Below are positions 36,712 through 49,504 of a stretch of 64,000 bases of DNA, in pieces. The DNA comes from Platycnemis pennipes (taxonomy: Eukaryota; Arthropoda; Insecta; Odonata; Platycnemididae). Where the stretch lies: positions 22,585,805 to 22,649,804 of the forward strand of contig OW121856.1 of NCBI GenBank assembly GCA_933228895.1, given 5' to 3'. Under the pieces are notes generated by a model, which was not told the origin of the DNA, made no database searches, and was given only the letters and a program-made list of their open reading frames with translations. Position 1 is the first letter of the stretch. Each line of letters begins with the position of its first letter. The position numbers were made by a program, and so were the translations under genes.

Positions 36712-38560
36712 TGTTATTGTTCAATGTGATGACCTTGGTGCTAAAATTTAAGTACAGAAAACTAAGCACTTGAAAACAAAATAGAGTTTTGCTAAAATGC
36801 CGTTAATTTAAGCAACAATAAAAACCCGTGTTGAGATGGGGAACTTGTGAATTACCCACCACCCAGGAGCACCATTCCTACAATTTACATGCGTATGTAA
36901 CCCCAGATGTTCATTTACATTGCAATAAACAATCCAATAAAAAAGTACCTACTCGTAATATACGAAACAAGTCGAATTGTTTTAACTCTTTCTTAAAGCG
37001 AAAGAAGGCCACATCAAATAATGTACCAAATTATAAGTTCAGGAATATTTCGTTGGAGAGATATGGTCTCATTAGCTAAACTTCATCAAGAGCCCTTTAT
37101 ACTAAACTGATTTATACGGGTTGTCAACAATCATTTGGCTCCTAACTTGCAATCATGTATATTTATAGGTTTAAGCAACCAGTGAATAAAACGACCATGT
37201 AAGAAAAAAAATTAAGTTGGTCATCTGGATGCATTTATTCATTTTAATGGATCTAACACGACAAAATTCTTACCACAGGCCATAGCTGGGGCCCAGCTTT
37301 CTAAACGAATATTTGCGGTGAATAATACAAACGTGCCCTAATTATTCGGCCGTTGAAAGTTGTGGTATGGTCAATAGCATGATTCATATTTTATTTTATA
37401 TACTAAAAGTTAGTAAAAGAATGTAAGTGAACATGATCTGCAGCTGCGGGAACGTATAGTCCACAATTTTAAAGCCAACGATAAGTATTAAATTGATAAT
37501 TTCTACCATTAAAAACTGGAGGTCTCCGTCAGTGTACCTGAATTTTCTGCTGGTATTTGTTAGCCTTCTGTATGGTATTTATTTATGAGTAATGATTTAC
37601 AAAGTTTATGTTTTTGGTAGATTAAGTTTCCTAAAATAACCTGAATGGTAACAAAAAAAGCTATAACACAATTTCACTTTGATCGTAATCCTATGGTCCA
37701 TAAATACCGCATAAATCAGAGAGAAAATCACCTTTCCGGTGCCGTGAAAAGAATTATTATGTGTATATATGGTCGCAATTGCTATTTTTCAAGTTTGAGA
37801 ATAAGAGGGTAGGGTGCCTACCTCATAAAGCGGCCAGCCGTACTTTGAGGGTGGAACCCCTATATCAAGCCTTATGAACTCATTTCAACTACGCGGAGAG
37901 CAGGGAGGACATGGAAAATCCAGCCCTTAAAGGCCCTAGGGTGGTGAATAATTAACAGCCAGATAGAGGGGAGCCAACGCTGAAGATTCCTACGCCAGGC
38001 TGATGAAATTCAAGTAGGTACGCGTCTGACATTAACGAGAGGTAGATTTTTATGCCACCACGCTTAGCATATTTCTCATATAAGTATTCAATTGTGCATT
38101 AAAATCAGTTTATGGTAAGATATTATGGAACACATCCTTCAACAGAGAATGAAACAGACTGTTGTATTTGGCCATTGTTTTACTTCGTGTAAGATGAACA
38201 GTGGATTATTCAAGTGAACATTTAAATTTTTTCAAAAATTTTAAATTTATCCTAATGAATATTTTACTTCACACACTTTCTAAAAGATATCAAAGGAATT
38301 CCCATCACACATATAGGTTTAACATACACAACCAACTATAAGCATCAAGCATGTAATTTAATCAAATTCTTTTCTCTTTTTAAACGCTGTAAATGTTTTA
38401 TTTATCCGGAATATTGTCATATTTAAAGCTGCCCGATTAATAAGCCAATGTTATGCTATATGTACTATTCAGAGCAGGGGAGCCAGTTCCTAACCTTATA
38501 GCAACCGATCTACAAGGGAGGCCTACTAAAAAGGGAATAACACAGCTTGGGTTTTGATAT
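36712..38560. other. No gene recognised
   Basis: AT-rich unique DNA. A somewhat GC-richer patch lies at 37800-38040. Confidence 0.5.
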
Positions 38561-38564
38561 ATGA

Positions 38565-38640
38565 TCTAAGGCCTCGCCCAAATTCGGGACCTCAAGTCTG
38601 CAGCTCAGCACTCTGCCCATTAGGCTACCATACCGCCATA
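38565..38640 (-). mobile_element. tRNA-like SINE head
   Basis: The minus strand shows an A-box-like TAGCCTAATGG (about 38618-38628) and a B-box-like GGTCCCGAATT (about 38595-38605). The B box departs from GGTTCGANTCC, and no complete cloverleaf is seen. It is most likely an old tRNA-derived SINE. Confidence 0.4.
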
Positions 38641-38856
38641 AACGTATTGAAAACAAAAATAATGTAAGGAGATTGACAAAGAAAGGGAAAGTAAAATGTG
38701 TCCCTTAGCAATGTGTGAAAACCGAAAAGCTTCAAAGAAGAGGATAATGGTAATCTTTTTTTGCATAGTTAGATAAACGAATACCATCTTTAGTCGTTAT
38801 CCTTTTCTCTGCACACACAGTCAAGTGAGGAAATTGAGGAAGATCACGACAGAACA

Positions 38857-39515
38857 CATTTACATCTACATAATACCCTGCAAGCCACCTCAAAGGTATG
38901 AGGCAGGCGGCGAATTCTCACCAAACATGCACTACACACCATGCCCTTAAAAGGATTAGTATTAATATATTAGTCTAAATTGCAATAGTAAAAAAGATAA
39001 AAATAGCAAACTACGCATTCAAAAACGTGCTGTTAGTAGGGTTACCTTCAAGTCCTTACACCAACATGCAACTACCTATGCTATGGATTGTTTACTCGTA
39101 TTGGACATATTTACCGCTATCCATATCCCTAATTGTACGAGAAAAAAAGGGCATTTTGAATCTGTCGGTTCGGCAATCAATTTCTCTGATTTTGTATCAT
39201 AGTCCAGTCTACCATAGTTAGTTGGTGTCCGCAAAATATTTTTAACGTTATCACTGAAAATATTATCTTGGAATTTATTTAGTTGATTAAGTCTAAATTT
39301 CAACCAGCGATCTGGCAATGATTCGCATTTTAATTCATTTAATAGACTGGCTACGCTAATATAGTTATCGTACCGTCCCTTTACAAATCTTTCCGATATT
39401 TGCTGCACACGTTCAAGTTCGTCAATTAGACCGATTTCGTAAGGATCCCATACACAGGAAGCATATTCCAAATGAGGTCTAACTAGGGAAAAGTAGCTGA
39501 ATTCTCGTACATGTT
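38857..39515 (-). mobile_element. CR1/L2-Jockey-like non-LTR retrotransposon, copy B
   Basis: Same family as 733-1800. The 3' end is the ATGTAGATGTA repeat at 38857-38872, followed on the minus-strand copy by the shared 3' UTR (CCCTGCAAGCCAC inverted). The coding part runs 39076-39515 and is truncated 5' near 39515. Over 39100-39480 it aligns closely with copy A. Confidence 0.85.
39076..39515 (-). pseudogene. C-terminal RT fragment of copy B
   Basis: This is the longest intact retroelement frame in the window. It reads REFSYFSLVRPHLEYASCVW, then DELERVQQISERFVKGRYD and SLPDRWLKFRLNQLNKFQ, ending in a segment with NYGRLDYDTK. The LEYAS-VWDPY, LE-VQ and RFV series is typical of the region after the RT palm in CR1, L2 and Jockey-like elements. 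The RT palm and endonuclease are absent because the copy is 5' truncated, so it has no activity. There is no ATG at its apparent start. Confidence 0.8.
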
Positions 39516-41145
39516 ACGGACTACAATGAGCTAAGACCATAAGTACTTTATGTATAATATTGGAGGTTTCGGGTATTCCTATATCAAAAACTTGTCTAAG
39601 GAATAGTATTACGAAACCCATACAATATCATTTCCCCGTGTTTGATGCCAATTGCTTCGTACAACGAGGATATATTAGTTTTAAAATTCTTTTGGAAAAT
39701 ATTCCAATCTCTGCTATCAAAAATTGGATGCCTTTGAAGAAAGGGAATGTCAACGTCAAGAGAACGTGTCATCTTTCTTTAAGGCAGCCCTTGAAGTCCA
39801 TCTTGTACCCTTATGCAAGTCTTGCCGAGCCCATAGCCCCTTCTTCCTTCAGCAGGATCTACCTATCGCGTCCGGAGTCAATATCGCCAGAGGGGGGATA
39901 ATGAGGTTAGTTTGGCGAACGCAAGACGCCGGATGTGAGGCTGAGGGAGGAAGGTGGGCTGGATAGAGAGGGCCTCTGATTGGCCAGTTACTCCCTATGT
40001 GGCCACTTGGAGGTTATGTAGAGGCCGAGTTTGCAATGAAGGAAGAGAGATTTCGAGAAGACGCCAGTTACTCAAGTAATAAGCTGATAATCGCTTTGGC
40101 TAAGACTAGATTGGAGAATTGAGGCATCCTTAAACACTCTCCGACTTGACCAAAGGGGATTTGCAAGATTAGAAGAGATGAGAGACTGGATTTTATCTGC
40201 GTCACACGCATTGATTTTCGATTATTTGTGAAGGGCTCTATTCACGAATGTCACTGCCATTACCACGGCATAGGATGAGATGATTATCAGGATCTTCTAT
40301 TTTCCTTAGAATCAGAAACAAAATTGGTTTGTGTCTTAATAGTGCACAGTTTTATAGAATGAAAACATGCTCATGACATGGCTAAAAAAGGGTTTCGCGG
40401 AAGAGGAAAATGTGGATAAAATAAGGTATAAAGGTATTTTATATGGGTCATTCCACTTCAATTAAACAAACGTTTGTCCCTTAGGGTCTCAGATTTTGAT
40501 AAAAATTCGTCAATGGGAACAAAATCAACTATAACTGAATACCCCCAAACAGTTTTGTGAAAAAGATGTTTTGAGCGAATTATGCATGTTTTAATTTTTT
40601 CGCATTTTTAGCAAAAATCCGAGCCTTAAATCATATTATCACTTATATCTCCGCTTGCAATTGTCATACAGCAATTATGAATAGCTCTTGTTAAATCTAA
40701 ATCTTTATTAAATGCAAATATATCAATAAAAAATTATTTTCTTCCAAACCCTATTGTTGTTAATTACTAATGTTTAAAAAATTGTTAGTAAACTTTTCTC
40801 AAATACTCCATCTCAAAATCAGCAGAAACTTTTTCTCCGTAATATAAACATATTCAGCTAACTATTCCAAAAATAAAATTTAGTGGCAAGTCATAAATGC
40901 GTTTTACATAAATATTTAAACATTTACAATATTCTCTCGCGCGGGTCGTCGGCTCCCCTATTTGGAATACATGCAGCAGACACGCGATGCAAGCCTATAA
41001 TTTCCTAATTGCTCAAGGTCCTGGCTATATGAGATAAAAATATATTATAAACTGTAAATGTTAACAACAATTGTTATTTGTTCTGTTAAATGGATGTTTG
41101 CAGAGAAATTTATCAATGAGCCCCACTTACGTTTCCAGGCGGATT
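39516..41145. other. No gene recognised
   Basis: A GC-richer patch at 39800-40030, then AT-rich DNA. Frames at 39560-39966 have no recognised domain. Confidence 0.5.
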
Positions 41146-41149
41146 AACT

Positions 41150-41272
41150 TTTATTTGAGCGAAAGAGAATATATACGTAAATATGAAGTGACTAGCTAGT
41201 AAGTAGAAGTATTCAGTGGAGAGCTACTTCAAACCAGCCTCAGGCTTGCTGAATAGTGGTGATGATGATTCA
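41150..41272 (+). mobile_element. RTE-like 3' end, family 2, plus-strand fragment
   Basis: The sequence from AAAGAGAATATATACG to GAGCTACTTCAAACCAG is the reverse complement of 35793-35870 with few differences. The reading LVSRSIQWRATSNQP recalls the WRA-NQ end of RTE-like proteins. The tail is GGTGATGATGATT (41259-41271), a typical RTE microsatellite end. Confidence 0.75.
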
Positions 41273-41419
41273 CTGGGAGGCGTAGAGGGCCGTTTCGCCT
41301 ACACGTGCGTCTCAGATGAATGGTGAGAAGTAAATATCCTTTCCCTTGCACTTTCAAAGAAGGAGGATCTCGGTTTTCGCAGCGTTGACCTCCAAAGTTT
41401 CATCTTTGCGTCACCATCG

Positions 41420-41880
41420 ACCATGCGTCTGAGGAAAAGGGTCAGGTGGATTCGTCTCCGTCGACCCCTGAGCTTCACCTCCAGGTTAAGTGTCCCCTCT
41501 TTCCCTCTCTTTTCCTCACTCCTCCCGGGACTGAGCCTGTCAGAAGTCAAGGCCCGGTCGTCTCCGCACATTACCCCAAACAAGCAATCCTTTCTCCCTT
41601 CACCCACTCGCGACCGTCCCAGCATCCCTCTCCGCTATCCCTTCGGTGGAAGTGGATTACTCTCCGAGAAGATCCGAGCCCTACCCCTTCCATCCCTCCT
41701 GGCCTCTCCGTCTCACTGGCCATTATCTCCAGCTGCGCATTCCTTCTGTCTCCTTCTCCTCTTCCTTCCCTCGTCCTCTTACCCGGTCACCATGACTTCC
41801 AAGGCTTGACGCTGAGCTCGTTTGCGTACCCTCCCTCCCCCTGTGCATGTGAAAGGCACACCACGGAATCAGAGCTAAAA
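41420..41880 (+). other. GC- and pyrimidine-rich tract
   Basis: The plus strand is C/T rich with scattered CpGs. Overlapping frames of 128 and 145 codons are composition-driven and Ser/Pro/Leu rich. No domain was recognised. Confidence 0.5.
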
Positions 41881-43311
41881 TAATCTTCTCGATTCGCTAG
41901 TATGAAGCCTTAGATTTAATGCCAGGTTAAATCCAGCAAAGCCTCTGCACTCGCCGTTGTGAATATGGCGTTTTAAGCTCAGTAATTCTGGTTGGGCTAA
42001 AGCATATACAATGTGGCTTACCAGGCTCTTGAAGAGGTATATACTATTGATTAAATTAAATTTCCTACGTAAAGAAGAGGTTTTTTTAGGATGGTTCGCA
42101 CCAGGCATATGTATCTGATGTATCAATGATGACTTTAATTTTACTTTACGAGATAACTTTAATTCATGAATTAGCCAATGGTTTTAGTTCACCATACCAA
42201 ATCACAAAATAGAAAGATGGAATTTTAAATTTTCACCTTCAATCTTTTACCGGGTAACGACTAAGTCATTCCTTCGTGCTCTTTAAACAAATAAATTTAC
42301 CAAAAGAGACTTTCAAAACTTTCGCTTCTCACCTTTTCCAACGTTCTAATAATATCAAAATTCTCATTCATGGATTCAATGCATTTTTTGCATTAATATC
42401 GGCAAATCTTGTATCAATACTTAGAGTTTGACAGTGTGGGTATTTTGGCAATATTTTGTGTAAGTTGAATCGATACCTTCATCATCACTGAAAACCAGGT
42501 TGGTATTTCAAACGTGTACGTGGGCATCGTTGAAGGCAGAGAAAGCTGAAAATGAGAAACGTAGGTCTGTATTTTAACGTTAAATAGTGCGAAATAAATT
42601 GAGCACTAATATTTATATCAATGACGAAACAGGATTTTCCAGGAATATAAGACGGAGATAGGAGACCAATAATATTTAAATAGATATTTTAGTTGAAATA
42701 ATTGCTCTAAATATATATAAACTGGCCTTGAGCTCTGGTCGGTACCTCGTAAAGTCATACCCTTGCCTGCATCGCCGCATTAGTAAGTGATATTATCGAT
42801 GTAAGGGAAGGAAGAACGCTGATTAGTGATATACAAGTTTTATACGAAACTGGCTTTTTCTGAACCAGTGTAGTAAATCTCATTTCACCTTCTCTCAGCA
42901 ACACTAGTGGGTCCTACCCAAGAGTTGTTTAAATCTTGGATGGTTAACCTGTCAGGACTACTCAAAATTTTTGCCGTTTGTTCTACAGAAATAATAATCT
43001 AGTCACCAGCGAACGTAGACACATTGGTAAAGCACCACCCTCGAAGTATGAACACGGCACATTTGAGCTAGTTGTACAATATATGGTTAAACAACAAATA
43101 GAAATTCTTTTAGGGAAAGTAGAGTCCTCCACATTTTTGAGTTATTCTTAATTTACACCACAGATATACTAATTACCCTTTGTGATCATTAGTTTTCCTC
43201 TTCGGATTCTATTTTATTGCTTGGAAGCTCGTATATAGAACTCTCACATATCTATGTGAGTTCACATTTGAAACATGTTTTAATGAACTGATGACGAAAT
43301 GGCCAAGTGCG
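41881..43311. other. No gene recognised
   Basis: AT-rich unique DNA with no frame worth reporting. Confidence 0.5.
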
Positions 43312-43600
43312 ACATCTACATCTACACGATACCCTGCAAGCCACCGCGAGGGTGTGTGACAGGGAGTGAAGATTACCAAGAATGCACTACCGACATCCAA
43401 ACAAGCAACTATAGGGTCTCATACAAATAGATTGTTAGCATATATAGTACTCGTAATTAAGGGATTAATATATGCATTATGCACGGCAGACTACTCTAAA
43501 ATATTTCCCCTGCCTATACCTTTGCTATGTGGCTATTTTGTTCTATTATAGTACGGGCGAAAAATGCCATTTTAAATCTATTGGTAAAGGGAGATTGGGA
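43312..43600 (-). mobile_element. CR1/L2-Jockey-like non-LTR retrotransposon 3' end, copy C
   Basis: The ATGTAGATGT tail (43312-43325) and the CCCTGCAAGCCACC segment match copies A and B. Near 43553-43590 a stretch resembles the end of the coding region of copy B (the part encoding CPFF-like residues). More diverged than the other two; no frame survives. Confidence 0.7.
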
Positions 43601-43679
43601 ACCATCTAGACTAAGTTAGACAGTGCGATATAAATGTAACTGATAGAGCTCATAGAACAGTTCTACATCTACTTTAAAC

Positions 43680-44215
43680 CGTTCCCGTTGAGCACATTTC
43701 CCTCGCCTGAAACCCGGCTCAGCTCTTCCAACCGTCCATAGACTTCCCACCTTGCACTTACAGCCCTCATTCTTCTCTCGTGACGTGCTTTGCGTCGACA
43801 GCGGCACTAGACATGAACTCACACACTCCCTCCGCACCCACGCAGAGCCGGCTACTCCGACGCTTGCTGCTGGAGGCAGTCCTCCCGACACGTCGATCCC
43901 CCAGGCCGTGGGAAACAATTATTGACTTAAGAGTCTAGGACTGCTGTGTGAAGGATCCTTAGGGGACTTAAGTTAGGGTTGGAAGGAGGGAAGGGGAAGA
44001 AGAGGTCGCGGGTGGAGGAGAAGGCGAGGTGCTAGGGGTTGTTTGCAGTTAGGTGGCGAAAGGGTTAAGGGGTTGGGGTTGATTGGTGAAGTAGTCGGGG
44101 TCTGAATTCTGGAAAGTCTGAAAGTGTTAAGAGGAGACGTCTGAGAGAACTTAAACGCACGTAGCAAGCAGAAAGGCAGTGAGCTAGAGGAGAAGTGCAC
44201 TCCCATCATGGATAA
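43680..44215. other. GC-rich block with pyrimidine-to-purine strand switch
   Basis: The plus strand is C/T rich at 43680-43915 and changes to G/A rich at 43975-44170 (GGAAGGAGGGAAGGGGAAG, then AGGGGTTGGGGTT). The switch resembles a divergent promoter or replication-linked boundary, but there is no TATA box or transcribed frame to support either. Confidence 0.4.
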
Positions 44216-46394
44216 TGAATACGGAAGCCTCCCTCCGGTATTAAACGTCCTCTTCTTCCATTCTCTTAGTTGCGAGGTCTTTTTCTAACCTTCCAGTCTC
44301 TCTCTGTATTCCATGAAAAATGCAGTTGCATGTTTTTGAAACTTTGAACTCTGAAGTGAATACTTCAAGTCTAACAAAAATGCTTCCTTTTAATCGTATA
44401 ATTATAGCCATTCGGATATTAATGCATTGAGAGAGCATTACAGAAATCACAAAAATAATTCTTGTGGCTGACAGCTGAGCTTTTGCGAGGGATTGCGTTT
44501 GCGATACGCTTTGTTTTTATCTTTTTTTTAGTAGTCTTTAACTCCTGATTTTAATGCGTAAGTGAAACACTTAAGAATAATTAAAGTTTTTAAACATAAA
44601 AGAAATGAAATCTCAAGCCATTTACAAAACTTATTTTACTCTGTTCCACGATTTTATAGCCGTAATACGTGACCATATACATCTTTGCTCAAACGAAGTT
44701 ACTGTACATACGCTATTTTGTACAGGAAGGTAATACCAAGCAATCTGAAGAATTTTATACGGCAACAAGAAGAACAAGTAGTACCTATATTGAGGAGAAA
44801 AGAAGTTGAATTTAAAATTGCGAGAAGACTAAGGGAGTGGGTAAACGCGTACTTAGGACCACAAGTTTTGAAAGGAAAGAATACTGGGAAGCGGTGTAGA
44901 TGGGGGAAAACGGGTAGCTGGTATAAATATTTAGAGAGAAGAAATAACGGGAACTAATTAAAAGGACAATATAAAAAATAAGGACCTTTCTCTGAATATA
45001 ATAGATATTAATACTCACCTTAGTCAAAAACAGAATTAATAATGAATAATAGAGCTAACACATACGCGTTGGAAACAATCAGATGAGTTTCAAGGACTTT
45101 TAAAAGCATTTCAACGGCACACCTTACCTCCAATAAATTCACTACCGTTGAAATTCCCCATGTACAAGCATGCCTTATCTTGCTAATGAATGCACGCTTT
45201 CTTGAAGCACCACTCTCCTTCTGTGCTATCAATGCAACCTCAATTGGTCAAATGTATGCGAGATGTATGTTAATTTTTTATCCTCTTCCTATACCATTTG
45301 ACATCTGTTACTGCAATTAGGAACACTTTATAACCTCTTAAAACACCTCTTCAAGAGGTCACATATCATTTGAAACGAATTATATTGCTCCACCCTGTTA
45401 TATGCCATTGCTTGAATTTTTTGGTGCCATTTTTGGCTTTCGAATTCTCTTGTTCCAAAACCAAGCTTCTAAACTTTGATGATGAATTACTGTTGTTATA
45501 AAGTTCCTTTCTTCGTCTTCATGTCATTCATGTATTTTGAGTACTCATAGTTTTACTTCATTGATCGAGGAGCACTGCCCCCTACAGAACTAATTGTATC
45601 CTATCTTGATTTCTGATTTCTCGAGTAGAGAACTACCCTTTTACAGTTTAAGTGCTAAATGATCGGTGAAGTTGTTCAAAGTGGTCACATCACTTTTTTT
45701 GCGCTACATATTTTCCCATCACACCTGCTAGTGATCCTAAATTAGTCTTGCCTATTTGGACCGGAGAATTCCCACCGCCCTTTCATAGGGCCTGACTTCT
45801 AATACTGGACTATTCAGGAGTATTCAGAAGAATTTCGGCCCCGATTGGAATACTATATGGGTAGTAATCCAAGAATGCAATATGTAATGTATTAATGCAA
45901 GCCAGCGCTATGCCCTTTGTATGGAGCACTATGTCGTTAAAAAGTTCGTTAAAACTCGTCGGGTTTTTCACTTTACACACTTAAATTTTTCCTGAGATAC
46001 CAGGAAAAACATGATTTTAAACTTTCATTTTTAAAAGGTAATTAACTCATGTTACTATAATGATATCCATTTGATAGAAGACTTATATGTGGCTGCCAAT
46101 CTCGAAACGAGTAGGTAGTAATAATGTCATATTTCAGTGGTAAATGAATTGACTAGCCATTTGCAGTAAGCTTTCTGACACATTGTCACAATCTGCAAAA
46201 CATTGTTTGAATTGATAGTTTTCTACCTGCTAGAGTATGTTTTGAAAGTGTTCCACTTCAACTCCGTATTTAATCCATATATCGTCCTCATTTCAAACGT
46301 TATTTTCCCCTTAAAAGAATACTTGACTATACTTTCATTAAATTACTTTTATCTGGTAAGATCTAGCTAATATTAAAGTAGTATAGACCGTAGC
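44216..46394. other. No gene recognised
   Basis: AT-rich unique DNA. A Lys/Arg-rich 90-codon frame at 44685-44957 has no recognised domain. Confidence 0.5.
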
Positions 46395-46745
46395 TTAGAA
46401 GAGTGATCAGGCTAGTTTAATGGCCAAAGTACTGACTTTCTATCTGTAAGTCTTGGAGTCGAATCTTGCCGTTGATGCACTTTTCATGAAATTCTGCCCT
46501 GTACTGGCAAGCTGGGTTGGTGGGGGAGGGTGAGAGAAAATTAAATGCAATACTGCGTACGTCAGATGGGATAACAACTTATAAACATCGGGAAAATTTT
46601 TCAAACAGCAAGCTCACACAAACTCTGCTGTTTCCTCCACTCTTTCTTCTACCCTATGGAAATACCCACATCTTCCCAAATACCAACAGACGCAAATGAC
46701 CCTAGCTGTTGGTCGTCTCCCCAAGCAGTAGCAAACACGGCAGCT
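46395..46745 (+). mobile_element. tRNA-derived SINE, plus-strand diverged copy
   Basis: The head has the A-box-like TAGTTTAATGG (46414-46424) and the B-box-like GGAGTCGAATC (about 46456-46466). Toward the 3' end it carries GCAAATGACC-TAGCTGTTGGTCG (about 46691-46715), which matches, inverted, the same block in the copies at 63210-63235 and 54205-54225. The middle is diverged. Confidence 0.6.
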
Positions 46746-48250
46746 TAGGAGCCACTTGCTGACGTGGAATCATTATTATGCTATAACGACGTCATATTAA
46801 ATGAGTTAATTTATTTTCATACTTCCTTGTCTTAATTGAGTTGTAATATTTCATGACTTGCTTCTACCTTAATTTTCAGTCTTCCTGTTCCCATTCCTTA
46901 TTTTCTCAGCGTGCGCCAATAATGTCGCAAGTCATTAGTCCCATATTTCCTCCTCCTCTCTCGTTTTCGTTTCTCCTTCTTATGAATGAGGGAGGTATCT
47001 TTGACTCCCCTTGCTTTGGCCCAATGTACTAAGGACATGACTCCGCCCACACCGAAGTTTTTCCTCTTCTTCCAAAAGTTTTCAAAATTTTGTGGATATT
47101 TGGAGGAGTTCCTGGCTCGGTAGATGGAGGAAGTGTTCTGGGGAAGAATGCCAACAGGAAGCGTATATGAGAAATGGGCAACGAGTTGGATACCTACTCA
47201 GCTATATGCTCTAGGTAAAATTGTTTAGCTTGGCCATTGAAAGTTATTCTCTTTAAAATTGAACTGCCATGGTGAATATCTAAGGAAAATATGTGCCGAA
47301 TGCATTGTATTTTTGAGATAAATGTCAAACGATCATTATCTTGATCCATATAAATAGCATAGGTAAGTTGTTAGACCAGGTTTTTAATATCTGTGAACCT
47401 ACTCTTAAGGTAAGGTTATCCCTGAATGATAGATCTACTACATGTCACCATCAGTATAGATTATTAAATAAATAAAAAAAATATTCGTAAACATCGTCTA
47501 CTTGGCTCCATTTCGATTTAGTTTTCCTCACGCGGTATAGTTCATACGTAATATCGTAAGCACAATGTCTATACTACAGGTAGGGATTATAGAAATCACC
47601 TTGTATGTACCTTAAGAAACATGGAAGTTACCCTCCTTGCTACGGCGTACGGTTTCATGCTGTAATAAGATTGACTGGCATGTGAAATAAAAACTTGGCT
47701 AACTAAGTAAATAGGATATTGAAAAAAATTTAGACGTTTTATCTTTCTCATATACTGAAAGGTAAAACTCATACACAAGAATTCATGCACTTTCAAATCA
47801 TATTATAAATCATATCATACTATAATTCTGAGAGAAAAATATATACGCGACCTTGAAATTCTACTGGAGGTCACCACCCGGGTTATGACGTAAAACGCCA
47901 CATGTGAGTTAATACGTTTAGAAAATGTAGGCAAAGTTGTAGTAGGGTTGAAACAGAAGGAAGTAGAAACAGGAGCGACATCGGGGGTTAAGGGAGTCTT
48001 TGGGGAGATGGGTCGGTAAGGGTGGTCCATAAAGAGGAAGGGTAAAAATGTCTTGAGTGGAACCGTTTGGTCACTAATGCTCCTTTCTTTTTAGATAAAT
48101 TGATTTTATGAGTACACGCCCAAAAATATCTGTGCTACAGGGTATTTGAATACAATATGTTTGAGCTTCACTCCAGATGCAAACGTAACTGTGTCCGTGG
48201 AGACGTAGTGGAAGGATATCATAATCAAACACAAAATAGACCGAACTTAT
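46746..48250. other. No gene recognised
   Basis: AT-rich unique DNA with a short G/A-rich stretch at 47080-47180. Confidence 0.5.
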
Positions 48251-48253
48251 TTC

Positions 48254-48646
48254 TTAGATTTGATGGGTTTTATAACGGGTTTCAACTATAAAGCCATCGT
48301 TAGATACAAAGATTTTCTCTCTAGGAAGCGGTGTGCATACATGACTAGGAAGGGGAGGGAGGTGGGAACATTTGAGCAGCAGTTCATTGATGAGGGACTT
48401 CTCCCCTTGCTGAACAAATTCAAATTCTTCAAGAGCGTTCATTCTTCTGCCTTTTCTCTCAACATGGGTTACCTCCGGGTCAAACAGGCAGTGGTATGCT
48501 GTGCCCAAAAGGTTTTTGGCCAAGAGGGCAAACGAGTCCCCTTTATTCCAACATTTTCGTTTCGTACGATCTAAGAAGTTGATTGCTAGGTCCTTTACTC
48601 TTTCATTATCATGAATTGTGAAGATAAAAAAACCTAGGGCTTCCTC
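48254..48646 (-). pseudogene. Penelope-like element remnant, GIY-YIG-side C-terminus
   Basis: An uninterrupted 130-codon frame lies between a TGA at 48647-48649 and its stop at 48254. It reads KGDSFALLAKNLLGTAYHC, then a V-HVERKGRRMNALEEFEF box and LINELLLK. The DS-A-HLL-T-H, KGRRMN-LEE-E and LINE series resembles the region near the C-terminal GIY-YIG endonuclease of Penelope-like retroelements. The GIY and YIG residues themselves lie upstream and are not visible. The frame has no ATG at its start, and the RT is absent, so it is a fragment. Family assignment is from memory of the pattern and is moderate. Confidence 0.45.
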
Positions 48647-49504
48647 TCACGTCCAAATACTCCTCCCCTCATCATTCCGTAACTCACCACTTCACAGGTT
48701 GCCTACTCCTTAGTCATTTAATTTAAGTTTCTCCTTCTCCGTGTCTCATTTCTTATTCCCTCCTTCATAACTTCCTCCACCCGACTAAGGGACGCTCCCT
48801 CTCAGTTTGAGCAACACTGATGACTTTTCTTTCACGCCACTCGAAAGAATCTCTCAAGTTTCTGTTGGTATTTGTTTCGTTAAATTTGAATTTGTCTCCC
48901 TCCCAGTCTTTTCTTTTGAGGGACGTTTGGCGACTTCCCAGAGAGGAATTTCAAAAGAGTCTAAGTTTATACACAAATATGATGTTTGTGTTCTTTTCTT
49001 ATGAATCCCAAATTGCACCATCTTTCCTTGAAATGTATTCTGAATGGAAGTTGGAGAGAAACCAGTAACGAGGCTTTCTTCATCAGGGGAATGGAAAATC
49101 TGCCATTTTGCTTTTGTCATTGTGGGGAGTCCGAGAACTATGGTTTGAAATTGCGACGTGACATTTTTAATTACCAAATTATCTTTCATCTCTTATATAT
49201 TCTCAACTGATTTAGAGCAATTACACTGCATGGTATCTATATTATTTTGTGGCTAAATAATTTCCAATTCTAATTATTCTTCGCTCTGCTTTATCATTCT
49301 AGATATGGGAGCATAAAACTTAGTACTCACTCAGAAGTATTATCTGTGTAGCATTTGCAGAATGAGAGGACCATGAACCTAAGCATTTTTTCTTATGTAT
49401 TTGATTCGTGAGTTTTACAGTGTGACCAATTTTAACTTTTAGTGTTATTTTACGTTTAATAGTATCACATGTCATATAATGAACGAGGAAATATCCGCAG
49501 CTTG
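48647..49504. other. No gene recognised
   Basis: A C/T-rich stretch at 48600-48810 followed by mixed DNA. Overlapping frames on both strands at 48807-49210 show no domain. Confidence 0.5.

Noticed and set aside
41423..41883. 128- and 145-codon frames
   Set aside because: Same composition effect; no domain and no supported start or splice sites.
44685..44957. 90-codon Lys/Arg-rich frame
   Set aside because: The charged composition arises from G/A-rich DNA; no motif was recognised.
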